From DSBG01 sp049975365 (GTDB taxonomy: Bacteria; Desulfobacterota; Desulfomonilia; UBA1062), in contig JBNGDS010000031.1 in the NCBI GenBank assembly GCA_049975365.1, forward strand, positions 1 to 34,998: 34,998 nt of DNA. Direction: 5' to 3'. This document shows positions 8,658 to 16,443 of the stretch, in pieces. The notes beneath the pieces are model-generated. The model ran no database searches and was not told the DNA's origin. It saw only the letters and a program-made list of their open reading frames with translations. Each line of letters opens with the position of its first letter. Positions within the stretch are counted from its first letter, which is position 1. Both the position numbers and the translations under genes were made by a program.

Positions 8658-9044
8658 ATGTTGCCAGAGATCGGAACGAAATACAGTTTTCGGAAGACCT
8701 TTTCTGAATCAGACGTGTATCTTTTTGGTGGTATTACGTGTGATAGCAGCCCCTGGCATATTGATGAGATTTATGCAGCGAACAGCGTGTTCAAAAAACG
8801 CCTTGTCTATGGAATGCTCACCGGGAGTCTTTTCGGGACGATAATCGGGAGATATTTCCAGGGATACATGTATCTCGGTCAGGAGGTTACCTTTACGAAA
8901 CCCGTTTTCATCGGTGATACCATTGAAATACAGACCGTAGTCAGGGAAATTGATGAGAAGCAGAGAGTCTCGTTACAAGGCGTGTGCTATAATCAGGATG
9001 GAGAGAAGGTTCTGGTCGGAAAGGCCGTAATCAAGAAACTCTGA
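8658..9044 (+). CDS. MaoC-like (R)-specific enoyl-CoA hydratase
   Basis: 128-residue single hot-dog-fold protein of the MaoC/PhaJ type, hydrating trans-2-enoyl-CoA to (R)-3-hydroxyacyl-CoA. Seen: the catalytic dyad in the hydratase loop as DSSPWHID (Asp and His five residues apart), then GMLTGSLFGTIIG and a VTFTKPVFIGDTI strand typical of the family. AGGAGG at 8647-8652 selects ATG 8658; a longer in-frame reading from 8523 has no ribosome-binding site. It follows the terminator, so it has its own promoter, not identified. It could supply the hydroxyacyl-CoA used by the SDR enzyme upstream (inference). A thioesterase role cannot be excluded but the dyad favours hydratase. Confidence 0.87.
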   Translation: MLPEIGTKYSFRKTFSESDVYLFGGITCDSSPWHIDEIYAANSVFKKRLVYGMLTGSLFGTIIGRYFQGYMYLGQEVTFTKPVFIGDTIEIQTVVREIDEKQRVSLQGVCYNQDGEKVLVGKAVIKKL

Positions 9045-9153
9045 ATCCTGTGCATGCTCTCCGAGCGGCGTCTGAGAATCGGAGATGTCGGTCGATCTAA
9101 CCTTCATTCCATGTACGGGTGAAGGAATATCCCCGGAACGGATAGAGAAGAAT

Positions 9154-9957
9154 ATGATCGGTCTTATTTTCATCAAGGTTCTCATCACTGTGGTGATTGT
9201 CGTCGGCCTCTCGGTAATCGCAGAGCATGTAGGACCCCGGGTTGCCGGCTTATTATCCGGATATCCGTTGGGCGCCGCGATTGCCCTGTTTTTTTACGGT
9301 CTGGAGATCAGCCCGGAATTCGCTTCAGAGAGCTCGATATACACAATGCTCGGGCTGATTTCCATTGCATGCTTCGCCTTCATCTATTATCTCTCAACCC
9401 TGTTTTTCACACGATTCCCCATTCTCATGGCCTCGTGCGTTTCCGTGATCGGCTTCTTCTGTGTTTCATGGCTTCTCCACCACCTTACCCTGGGAAAGGT
9501 GGGGACGGTTGTCGTCACGGTCCTCGCCATCGTTTCCTTTATCTACCTGTTCAGGAAGATTCCGGATGAGCGCATCGAGAACAGGATCGTCTTTTCCTTC
9601 AGGGTGCTGGTGCTCAGGGCGTTCATTGCAGCGAGTTTCATTGTGGTCATAACGGGGACGGCAAAAGTCGTCGGCTCCACATGGGCAGGATTATTCTCCG
9701 CGTTTCCCACGACCTTTTTCCCGCTGATTCTGATCATGCACTTCACCTATGATAAAAAACATGTTCACACCATCATCAAGCATTTTCCCATCGGTCTGGG
9801 ATCCCTTGTTGTCTATTCGATATCCGTATCCTTCAGCTACCCTGCTCTCGGCATCTATATCGGGACTGCCGTATCATTCGCTGCTGCGACACTGTATCTG
9901 CTCATCTATCAGTTTTTTGTGTGTAGATTCTTCCAGGTGAAGAGTATTCCGAAATAA
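9154..9957 (+). CDS. polytopic inner-membrane protein with two similar halves
   Basis: 267-residue hydrophobic protein with about eight membrane segments and no signal peptide. Not confidently recognised. Two related stretches, PRVAGLLSGYPLGAAIALFF near residue 28 and STWAGLFSAFPTTFFPLIL near residue 176, suggest duplication of a four-helix unit; the A-G-L-x-S-x-x-P pattern recalls small DUF3147-like membrane proteins. Charged residues are few, so a transporter or permease-like role is possible but unproven. ATG 9154 begins the hydrophobic run; its ribosome-binding site (GAGAAG) is mediocre, and an ATG at 9085 is in frame but would add a polar leader. It lies 109 nt after the hydratase gene; no partner gene is evident. 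Confidence 0.75.
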   Translation: MIGLIFIKVLITVVIVVGLSVIAEHVGPRVAGLLSGYPLGAAIALFFYGLEISPEFASESSIYTMLGLISIACFAFIYYLSTLFFTRFPILMASCVSVIGFFCVSWLLHHLTLGKVGTVVVTVLAIVSFIYLFRKIPDERIENRIVFSFRVLVLRAFIAASFIVVITGTAKVVGSTWAGLFSAFPTTFFPLILIMHFTYDKKHVHTIIKHFPIGLGSLVVYSISVSFSYPALGIYIGTAVSFAAATLYLLIYQFFVCRFFQVKSIPK

Positions 9958-10316
9958 CTCTGGCGATTCCCAAATTCTGGTATAGATGACCCTCATGAGA
10001 GTGCCCCATTTCCTCCGGGTCTGAATACATTGTCAAGCATGCATAGCACCTTCCCTGCCGGTCTTGTCAATGAGGGTGCCTTGCTGTAGGATGAAGTTTC
10101 CATGTAGCACAGATATGAACATCATACCCGACTTGAATATTCGAGAAAAGAGTGATTCGACCATGATGCGCGATTCCGGTACATATACTCAACGTACTGA
10201 CTGAAGAGAATGATGCATGTGATATTGGTCTTTTCAAGATCACGTATCTATCGTATCTACACTGGGGTTGAATATCGAAACGCTGATATCTGTACATCCA
10301 CGAGCGAGGATAAAAC
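9958..10316 (+). other. 359-nt intergenic region
   Basis: No credible gene on either strand. It contains ACCCTCAT (9989-9996) complementary to ATGAGGGT (10070-10077), a weak long-range pair, and, close to the next gene, the inverted and direct repeats listed separately. The base composition is more A/T-rich than the flanking genes. It probably carries the promoter of the CoA-transferase gene. Confidence 0.5.
10219..10259 (+). promoter_or_regulatory. operator-like inverted repeat plus tandem direct repeat
   Basis: GTGATATTG (10219-10227) and CAAGATCAC (10235-10243) form a 9-bp inverted repeat with one mismatch and a 7-nt spacer. GTATCTA then occurs twice with a 9-nt period (10244-10250 and 10253-10259). 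The block ends 57 nt before the CoA-transferase ATG, a usual place for promoter and operator. The bound factor is unknown, and a -35/-10 pair is only weakly visible. Confidence 0.35.
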
Positions 10317-12227
10317 ATGAAACTTCCTGCAGACAGTTCCATCATCCACGAATTCAGGAGAACGTATCCGGATAAGTTCCAGAAAGAGGAGACGATCTTC
10401 AGTGCGATCCATCGAGGAGACAGGATTTTTATCAGTACAGGGTGCGGGGAACCTCAACATCTCGTCAGGTCCCTGGTAGGGTATGCCAAGACCCATACAA
10501 AAGCACTCTTTGACGCGGAGTTGTTTCACATACTGACATTCGGGGTCGTCCCCTACTCTGAATCCAGATTTGAGCTTCATTTCAGGCAGAATTCATTCTT
10601 TATAGGGGATAGTCTGAGAGAGGCGGTGAACTCCGGGCATGCAGATTATACGCCCGTGTTCCTCTCGAAGATACCAGTGCTTGTTCGAAAGAAGTTGATT
10701 CCCATAGATGTAGCGCTGATTCAGACAACACTTCCTGATGAGAATGGGATGCTGAATCTTGGTATCAGTGTTGATATTGCTCAAGAGGTAATCAAGCAGG
10801 CGTCTCTGGTCATAGCACAGATGAATGCCCACATGCCCTGGGTTCATGGAGAGTGCTGCATCCATATTGATGATGTGGATTTTGCTATCCACTACGATGA
10901 ACCGCTCCTTGAGTATGAATCAACGTTCCCCGATGACACTGCATTGAAAATAGGTGGGTATGTTGCGCGTATCGTTGAAGATGGATCTACAATCCAGGTG
11001 GGATATGGAAGTATCCCGAATGCCATTCTATCCAGCCTTGCTTCAAAGAACCACCTTGGCGTTCACACCGAACTTTTAAGCGATGCCCTCGTTGATCTGA
11101 TCAGAGCAGGAGTTGTAGACAATTCGCACAAGAGTATCGACCGGGGAAAGGCTGTCGCAACCTTCTGCATGGGGAAGAGACAGACCTATGAGTACATCCA
11201 TGACAATCCTTCTATTGAACTCAGACCGATCGAATATACGAATAACCCCATCATTATCGCCAAGCAGGATAACATGATTGCCATCAACAGTGCCCTTGCC
11301 GTCGATCTCACAGGACAGGCTTCTGCAGAGTCCATTGGAAGGGTTTTTTACAGCGGAATCGGTGGTCAGGCCGACTTCATGCGAGGGGTTGCGTTGTCCC
11401 CGGAAGGGAAAACAATTCTCGTGTTACGCTCGACAGCCAAAGGAGAAGCCATTTCACGGATCGTCCCGTTCATTCAGGAAGGATCGGGGGTAACACTGAA
11501 CAGAGGTGATATCCATTACGTGGTCACGGAATATGGAATCGCATATCTTCAGGGAAAGAATATCAGGGAGCGAGCTATGGAGCTTATTTCCATTGCCCAC
11601 CCGAAATTCAGGTCATGGCTTATCGAGGAGGCGAAGGAACGTGCTCTGATTTATTCGGATCAGGCATTTATTCCAGGGGTACGAGGAGAGTATCCGGAAC
11701 AGTTCGAGACATATAAAACCACCAAGACCGGACTGGAAATCTTTCTCAGGCCAGTAAAAATAAGCGACGAACCATTACTGAAAAACTTCCTCTACTCGCT
11801 TTCCGATCAGAGTCTCTACTACAGATTTTTTTCAGTGAAACCTGAAATGCCCCACGAATTTCTTCAGAAGTATGTCGTTATTGACTATACCAAGGAGATG
11901 GCGATTTTTGCAGTCCTGGAGCATGATGGAAGAGAAGAGCTGGTGGGTGTGGGAAGATATACGGTTAAGGAGCAGGAACATACAGCGGGAATAGCACTTG
12001 TCGTCCGGGATGACTATCAGAACCGCGGCATAGGCAGAGAGCTTCTCTCATACCTGTTCTACCTTGCAAAGAAACAGGGCCTCCTGGGATTTTCAATTGA
12101 GATACTGGGGGATAACAAGCCCATGCTCCACCTCCTGGGTCATTTTCTCAAGGACGCACGTGATGTACAGAAATTTATCGACAGCGGGGTGTATTACTTC
12201 TCTGCTTCATTCAGAGATACCAAGTGA
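10317..12227 (+). CDS. acetyl-CoA hydrolase/CoA-transferase fused to GNAT acetyltransferase
   Basis: 636-residue cytoplasmic fusion. Residues about 1-470 are a family I CoA-transferase of the acetyl-CoA hydrolase/4-hydroxybutyrate CoA-transferase kind: HTE with Glu252 is the likely catalytic glutamate, and GIGGQADFMRG and VTEYGIAYLQGK are family signatures. Residues about 478-625 are a GNAT domain with the acetyl-CoA-binding loop QNRGIG near 565-570. Such fusions are known in bacterial genomes. It would move CoA between acetyl-CoA and another acid; the GNAT part may acetylate this or other acyl-CoA enzymes (inference). GCGAGGA precedes ATG 10317. Codon third positions are more A/T-rich than in flanking genes. 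An operator-like repeat lies upstream. Confidence 0.93.
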   Translation: MKLPADSSIIHEFRRTYPDKFQKEETIFSAIHRGDRIFISTGCGEPQHLVRSLVGYAKTHTKALFDAELFHILTFGVVPYSESRFELHFRQNSFFIGDSLREAVNSGHADYTPVFLSKIPVLVRKKLIPIDVALIQTTLPDENGMLNLGISVDIAQEVIKQASLVIAQMNAHMPWVHGECCIHIDDVDFAIHYDEPLLEYESTFPDDTALKIGGYVARIVEDGSTIQVGYGSIPNAILSSLASKNHLGVHTELLSDALVDLIRAGVVDNSHKSIDRGKAVATFCMGKRQTYEYIHDNPSIELRPIEYTNNPIIIAKQDNMIAINSALAVDLTGQASAESIGRVFYSGIGGQADFMRGVALSPEGKTILVLRSTAKGEAISRIVPFIQEGSGVTLNRGDIHYVVTEYGIAYLQGKNIRERAMELISIAHPKFRSWLIEEAKERALIYSDQAFIPGVRGEYPEQFETYKTTKTGLEIFLRPVKISDEPLLKNFLYSLSDQSLYYRFFSVKPEMPHEFLQKYVVIDYTKEMAIFAVLEHDGREELVGVGRYTVKEQEHTAGIALVVRDDYQNRGIGRELLSYLFYLAKKQGLLGFSIEILGDNKPMLHLLGHFLKDARDVQKFIDSGVYYFSASFRDTK

Positions 12228-12296
12228 TTTCCTATGAACATCGAAACACATGATGATGAATGAGTGGTGTATGAGTCTTAATGGGAGGGACCCCAG

Positions 12297-13946
12297 TTGA
12301 TCAACAACAGATTTAGGGTTTCAGGCAATATCGTGGATGTCGTGGGCACGAGAATCTATCCCGGCACAGTGCATATATCCGGGGGAAGAATCGAGAGAAT
12401 CGTGCCGGAATCACGGGGTTTCAGCACGTTTATCATGCCCGGATTCATCGATGCCCACGTTCATATTGAGAGCAGCATGCTCACCCCTGCAGAGTTTGCC
12501 AGGATCGCGGTGACCCACGGGACCGTAGCGGCTGTATCAGACCCGCATGAGATTGCGAATATCCTGGGAATGAAAGGGGTGCTGTTCATGGTGGACAATG
12601 CTGCGAAGAGTCCTTTCAAGTTCTCATTCGGGGTCCCGTCGTGCGTGCCGGCAACCCCGTTTGAAACATCCGGTGCAAAACTGGCCCTCGATGATGTTGC
12701 CTGCCTCCTGGACAGAGAGGATTTCAGCTTTCTGAGTGAAGTCATGAACTACCCCGGTGTTATTGCACGTGAAGCATCGATCATGGCAAAGATCGAGAGC
12801 GCACAGAGCCGCGGCAAGAAGGTCGACGGACACGCCCCGGGGTTGAGGGGAGATGACCTCAGGAAATATATCCAGGCCGGGATCGAGACGGATCACGAGA
12901 CGCTGGATATTGACGAGGCAAAGGAAAAGCTGAAGCACGGAATGAAGATCCTCATCAGGGAAGGCTCGGCTGCCAGGGATTTCGAACGACTCCATGGCCT
13001 CATCGATGAGCACAGTGCGGAGTGCATGTTCTGCACTGACGATGTACATCCGGATGATCTTGTGGCCGGCCATATCAACTCACTTGTGAGGAGAGCCCGT
13101 GCACACGGCCACGACCTCATGCGGGTGCTCAGGTGTGCGTGCCTGAACCCTGCATGGCACTACACCCTCCCGGTGGGGCTCCTCCAGGAGGGTGATGCTG
13201 CAGATTTCATCGTGGTGGATGATCTCGAAGAGTTCAGTGTTCGTGAGGCCTATATCGATGGGAGGAAGGTGGCTGAGAGCGGTACATCTCTCCTGGATCA
13301 TGTCAACGTGGAGCATGTCAACAGCTTCCTTGCTGAGAAGAAAGAAGAGCAGGATTTCAGAATACCGGGAGGACACGGCCCTGCCAACATCATAGGTGCT
13401 TCAGATGGCGAACTTCTCACGGGATGGATTCGTGAACGCCCGAAGACGGAAAGGGGAAGGATTGTCTCCGATCCTGAACGGGATATCCTGAAGATCGCGG
13501 TGGTGAATCGCTACCAGAACAGCAAACCGGCCATGGGCCTCATCAGGGGATTCGGCCTGAAAAATGGCGCCATTGTGTCATCTATTGCGCACGATTCCCA
13601 CAATATCGTGGCGGTCGGGCTCACGGATACAGATCTCTGCAGGGCTGTCAATGCAGTGATCGAGCACAAGGGAGGACTTGCCCTTATCTCCGATGAGCAC
13701 ATGCATATCCTGCCTCTTCCCATCGCAGGTATCATGTCGGATAGAGATGCCCATGAAGTGGCACACCGGTATGTGCAGCTCCAGGATGAAGCGAAACGGC
13801 TCGGTTCATCACTCAGTGCTCCCTTCATCACCCTCTCGTTCATGTCACTGCTCGTGATCCCCCATCTCAAGATGAGTGACAGGGGTCTGTTCGATGCAGA
13901 TCAGTTCGAATTCGTGGACCTCTTCGGGGAATCCGGCCAGGAATGA
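12297..13946 (+). CDS. ade: adenine deaminase
   Basis: 549-residue amidohydrolase-superfamily enzyme converting adenine to hypoxanthine and ammonia in purine salvage. Seen in order: an N-terminal beta-sandwich, metal ligands in GFIDAHVHIESSM (near residues 44-56), the SDPHEI strand, the PSCVPATPFETSGA segment, the DGHAPGL motif, CTDDVHPDD, and a C-terminal region with SDEHMHILPLPIAG. All signatures of bacterial Ade are intact and the length is normal. The start is TTG: GGGAGGG at 12283-12289 lies 7 nt upstream and no ATG is suitable. Its stop overlaps the ATG of a 36-residue ORF. Neighbours do not otherwise point to purine metabolism. Confidence 0.96.
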   Translation: MINNRFRVSGNIVDVVGTRIYPGTVHISGGRIERIVPESRGFSTFIMPGFIDAHVHIESSMLTPAEFARIAVTHGTVAAVSDPHEIANILGMKGVLFMVDNAAKSPFKFSFGVPSCVPATPFETSGAKLALDDVACLLDREDFSFLSEVMNYPGVIAREASIMAKIESAQSRGKKVDGHAPGLRGDDLRKYIQAGIETDHETLDIDEAKEKLKHGMKILIREGSAARDFERLHGLIDEHSAECMFCTDDVHPDDLVAGHINSLVRRARAHGHDLMRVLRCACLNPAWHYTLPVGLLQEGDAADFIVVDDLEEFSVREAYIDGRKVAESGTSLLDHVNVEHVNSFLAEKKEEQDFRIPGGHGPANIIGASDGELLTGWIRERPKTERGRIVSDPERDILKIAVVNRYQNSKPAMGLIRGFGLKNGAIVSSIAHDSHNIVAVGLTDTDLCRAVNAVIEHKGGLALISDEHMHILPLPIAGIMSDRDAHEVAHRYVQLQDEAKRLGSSLSAPFITLSFMSLLVIPHLKMSDRGLFDADQFEFVDLFGESGQE

Positions 13947-14053
13947 TCAGTGAACCCCTGTACCGGAGAAAACTTCCTGCGTGGAAATGGCTTGCCAAGG
14001 CAGGGGGAAACAGCTACCTTCTGGGGAAGATACAGATGGCCAGGTATGCCTGA
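13943..14053 (+). CDS. 36-residue ORF translationally coupled to ade
   Basis: The ATG overlaps the ade stop as ATGA (13943-13946), the usual arrangement for coupled translation, and an AGGA lies directly upstream. The product is 36 residues, basic and with several aromatic residues (starts MISEPLYRRKLPAWKWLA, ends MARYA). Codon third positions are G/C-rich as in real genes here. No family is recognised and no signal peptide or TM segment is seen. It fills most of the ade-flavodoxin gap. It may be a real small protein, or a chance frame in a short intergenic stretch. Confidence 0.4.
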   Translation: MISEPLYRRKLPAWKWLAKAGGNSYLLGKIQMARYA

Positions 14054-14087
14054 TAGGAAAAGGCGTTTCCTGTGAAAGGGGGATACG

Positions 14088-15155
14088 ATGAAGGTCCTTG
14101 CACTCAATTCAAGCCCCAGGATTCGGGGAGAGAGCAAAACACTGCTCATGCTCGAGCACCTCGTGAAGGGTATGGAGAATGCCGGTGCCGATGTTGAGGT
14201 TGTTCACTTAAGGAAAAAGAAGATCAAGAACTGCATCGGGTGCTTCACCTGCTGGACAAAGACACCCGGCATATGCATCCACAAGGATGACATGACCAGT
14301 GAACTCTACCCGAAGTTCATTCAGTCGGACATCGCCATCATGGCAACGCCGCTCTACCACTACACCATGAATGCCACGATGAAGACGTTTGTCGAACGCA
14401 CTCTGCCGGTTATTCAACCTTATCTCCAGCGGAAAGATGAGGTCACCTATCATCCCCTGCGGGACCGGCACCCCGGTGTGGTGATCCTCTCGGTTGCTGG
14501 ATTCCCTGAAATGTCAGTGTTCCAGCAGCTTTCGAACCACTTGAGATTCATGTACAACGTGGGCTTGCTCGCCGAGATCTATCGGCCTGCTGCAGAGACA
14601 ATGACCCTATCGGCGTTCAAACCTGTCTGTGACGATATCCTCGATGCCCTCACCCAGGCAGGCGTCGAGCTCGTAAAGACCCTGAAGATCTCGGACGAGA
14701 CCATGAAACGCATCACACAGCCAATCTGCGACTCGGACATGTTGGCACAGGTCGGGAATCTCTTCTGGGATGCCTGCATCTCCCACGGCATGACCCCGGA
14801 AGAGGCTAAGAAGGCAGGGATCATCCCCCGTCCTGGCACCATCGAGGAATTTCTCCGCCTCATGCAGATGGCCTTCAATTCGCAGGCAGCCGGAGAAAAG
14901 GACACGGCGATACAATTCGTATTCTCCGGGTGCCAGGAGGGGGTATGCCATTTTATGATCAGAGACGGGACCATCGAGCCGTCCATGGGAGAGACAAAAA
15001 AGCCGGACTTGACCATCGACGCACCGTTCGATGTCTGGATGGATGTCGTGACCGGGAAAGCTGACGGCGCCGATCTCTTTCTCAAGGGTACTTATCGTGC
15101 ACAAGGAGACATGGATCTTCTCATGAAGATGAAGGATCTCTTCGGTGCACAGTAG
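14088..15155 (+). CDS. flavodoxin-fold NAD(P)H:FMN oxidoreductase fused to SCP2 sterol-carrier domain
   Basis: 355 residues. The N-terminal ~190 are a multimeric-flavodoxin/NADPH-dependent FMN reductase domain: phosphate loop NSSPRIRGESKT at residues 7-18, the C49-x2-C52-x2-C55 triad common in anaerobe iron-sulfur flavoproteins, and the flavin-contacting TPLYHYTMNATMK. The C-terminal ~105 residues (from about 250) look like an SCP2 domain: SGCQEGVCHFMI, PDLTIDAPFDVWMDVVTGK and a final amphipathic helix. SCP2 domains bind lipids or acyl-CoA in a tunnel, so the protein may reduce a lipid-like ligand (inference). GAAAGGGGG precedes ATG 14088. It is the first gene of the redox cluster, 30 nt before the DUF169 gene. 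Confidence 0.88.
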   Translation: MKVLALNSSPRIRGESKTLLMLEHLVKGMENAGADVEVVHLRKKKIKNCIGCFTCWTKTPGICIHKDDMTSELYPKFIQSDIAIMATPLYHYTMNATMKTFVERTLPVIQPYLQRKDEVTYHPLRDRHPGVVILSVAGFPEMSVFQQLSNHLRFMYNVGLLAEIYRPAAETMTLSAFKPVCDDILDALTQAGVELVKTLKISDETMKRITQPICDSDMLAQVGNLFWDACISHGMTPEEAKKAGIIPRPGTIEEFLRLMQMAFNSQAAGEKDTAIQFVFSGCQEGVCHFMIRDGTIEPSMGETKKPDLTIDAPFDVWMDVVTGKADGADLFLKGTYRAQGDMDLLMKMKDLFGAQ

Positions 15156-15185
15156 GGATCATACTGCGTAGGTAAGGAGAATCAT

Positions 15186-15908
15186 ATGGCTGACGACGCT
15201 GCAAAACTCCTGGAGCGCCTCGGTATACAACTTCCCCTCGTGGGGTTTTACGATGCACCGGATACGGCCGGATTCGAACCTTTCGTGACGCCGGATCCGA
15301 AGAAGCACATGTGCGTCTTTTCCTTCTACCAGAACTGGCTCAAGGGAGAGACGCTTCTCATCACGAAGGACAACTTCGGGTGCGGAGGAGCCGGAACCGC
15401 TTTATGCAGCGTTGCCACCAGGACCAGGGAAGAGTACATTTCGTTCCTGGTGGACACCGAGGGGCTGAAGGCATCCCATGAAATCATGGGCATGTGGCTG
15501 GATCAGCGGGAAACCTACTCTCCGCAGCACCCCTATGTTCTCATCGGGCCGGTCAGAAAGGATGCATGGTCTCATCTCAAGACCATCACGTTTTTCGTGA
15601 ATCCGGACCAGTTGAGCGCACTGATCCTGGGTGCCAATTATCACAGTGCACCAGGCGATTATCCGCCGGTAATCGCCCCCTTCGGTTCCGGATGCATGGA
15701 ACTCGTGACGCCGTTTCAGGATCTCTCCATTCCCCAGGCCATCATTGGGGCCACGGACATAGCGATGCGTGCATACCTCCCGCCGGATATCCTTGCCTTC
15801 ACAGTCACCATGCCCATGTTCGGTAGGCTTTGTTCCCTGGATGAGAAGAGTTTTCTGTACAAGCCGTTTTTGAAGAATCTCAAAAAGGCGAGGTCTAAAA
15901 AGAGTTGA
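15186..15908 (+). CDS. DUF169 family protein
   Basis: 240 residues, cytoplasmic. Belongs to DUF169, a family of unknown function seen mainly in anaerobic bacteria and archaea. Seen: the early LPLVGFYDAPD strand, a conserved Cys-Gly cluster around Cys66 (FGCGGAGTALC), a central VLIGPVRKDAW, and SGCMELVTPF near residue 170. The conserved cysteines near glycines suggest a metal, cluster or cofactor site, but none is proven. AAGGAGA precedes ATG 15186. Thirty nucleotides from the flavodoxin-SCP2 gene and 58 from the DUF3795 gene, so co-transcription is likely. No reaction can be assigned. Confidence 0.88.
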   Translation: MADDAAKLLERLGIQLPLVGFYDAPDTAGFEPFVTPDPKKHMCVFSFYQNWLKGETLLITKDNFGCGGAGTALCSVATRTREEYISFLVDTEGLKASHEIMGMWLDQRETYSPQHPYVLIGPVRKDAWSHLKTITFFVNPDQLSALILGANYHSAPGDYPPVIAPFGSGCMELVTPFQDLSIPQAIIGATDIAMRAYLPPDILAFTVTMPMFGRLCSLDEKSFLYKPFLKNLKKARSKKS

Positions 15909-15966
15909 GAAGAGGAATTCGACTGGGACGTGCCTGCAGTGAACCCAGTGCGAGATAGGAGAGGAT

Positions 15967-16383
15967 ATGGATTACAGAAGGATGACCGCTCCGTGCGGGT
16001 TGGATTGCTTCAACTGCCCCATGTATCAGGCACGGGACAATGAAAAGCTCAGGAGCATGATCTCAGAACGTCGTGGTATTCCTCTCGAGGAGGCATACTG
16101 CAATGGCTGCAGGGACGAGGGTGGAATGATCGGATTCCTGAAGATGACACAGCCCTGCAACGTATTCAGGTGCATCTCTGCAAAAGGACTCGATTTCTGC
16201 TCCGAATGCGACGAGTTCCCCTGCGATTACCTGCACCCCTACGCAGACAGGGCTGCCGAAGTGCCTCATAACACGAAGGTTTTCAATCTGTGTTTGATCA
16301 AGCGTATGGGACTCGAAGAGTGGGCCAGGGACAAGGCGAAGAATGTGAAGCAGACCTATTTCAAGGGAACGTTCAAGCTGTAG
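15967..16383 (+). CDS. DUF3795 Cys-rich protein
   Basis: 138 residues with about a dozen cysteines. It matches DUF3795: APCGLDCFNCPMY at residues 9-21, YCNGC near 43-47, CNVFRC near 62, then CSECDEFPC near 79-87. The pattern is that of a zinc or Fe-S binding protein; family function is unknown and many members come from anaerobes. The C-terminal third (MGLEEWARDKAKNVKQTYF) is helical and Cys-free. GATAGGAGAGG gives a strong ribosome-binding site for ATG 15967. Located between the DUF169 and QueG-like genes in the redox cluster. Confidence 0.9.
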   Translation: MDYRRMTAPCGLDCFNCPMYQARDNEKLRSMISERRGIPLEEAYCNGCRDEGGMIGFLKMTQPCNVFRCISAKGLDFCSECDEFPCDYLHPYADRAAEVPHNTKVFNLCLIKRMGLEEWARDKAKNVKQTYFKGTFKL

Positions 16384-16443
16384 GCGGGGTAGTGTTATAA
16401 CCTGAGATGAGAACGTCATCATTTTTGTGAGGAAATAGTAGGT

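Noticed and set aside
9989..10077. Terminator after the membrane-protein gene
   Set aside because: Only an 8-bp complementarity 73 nt apart and no U-tract.
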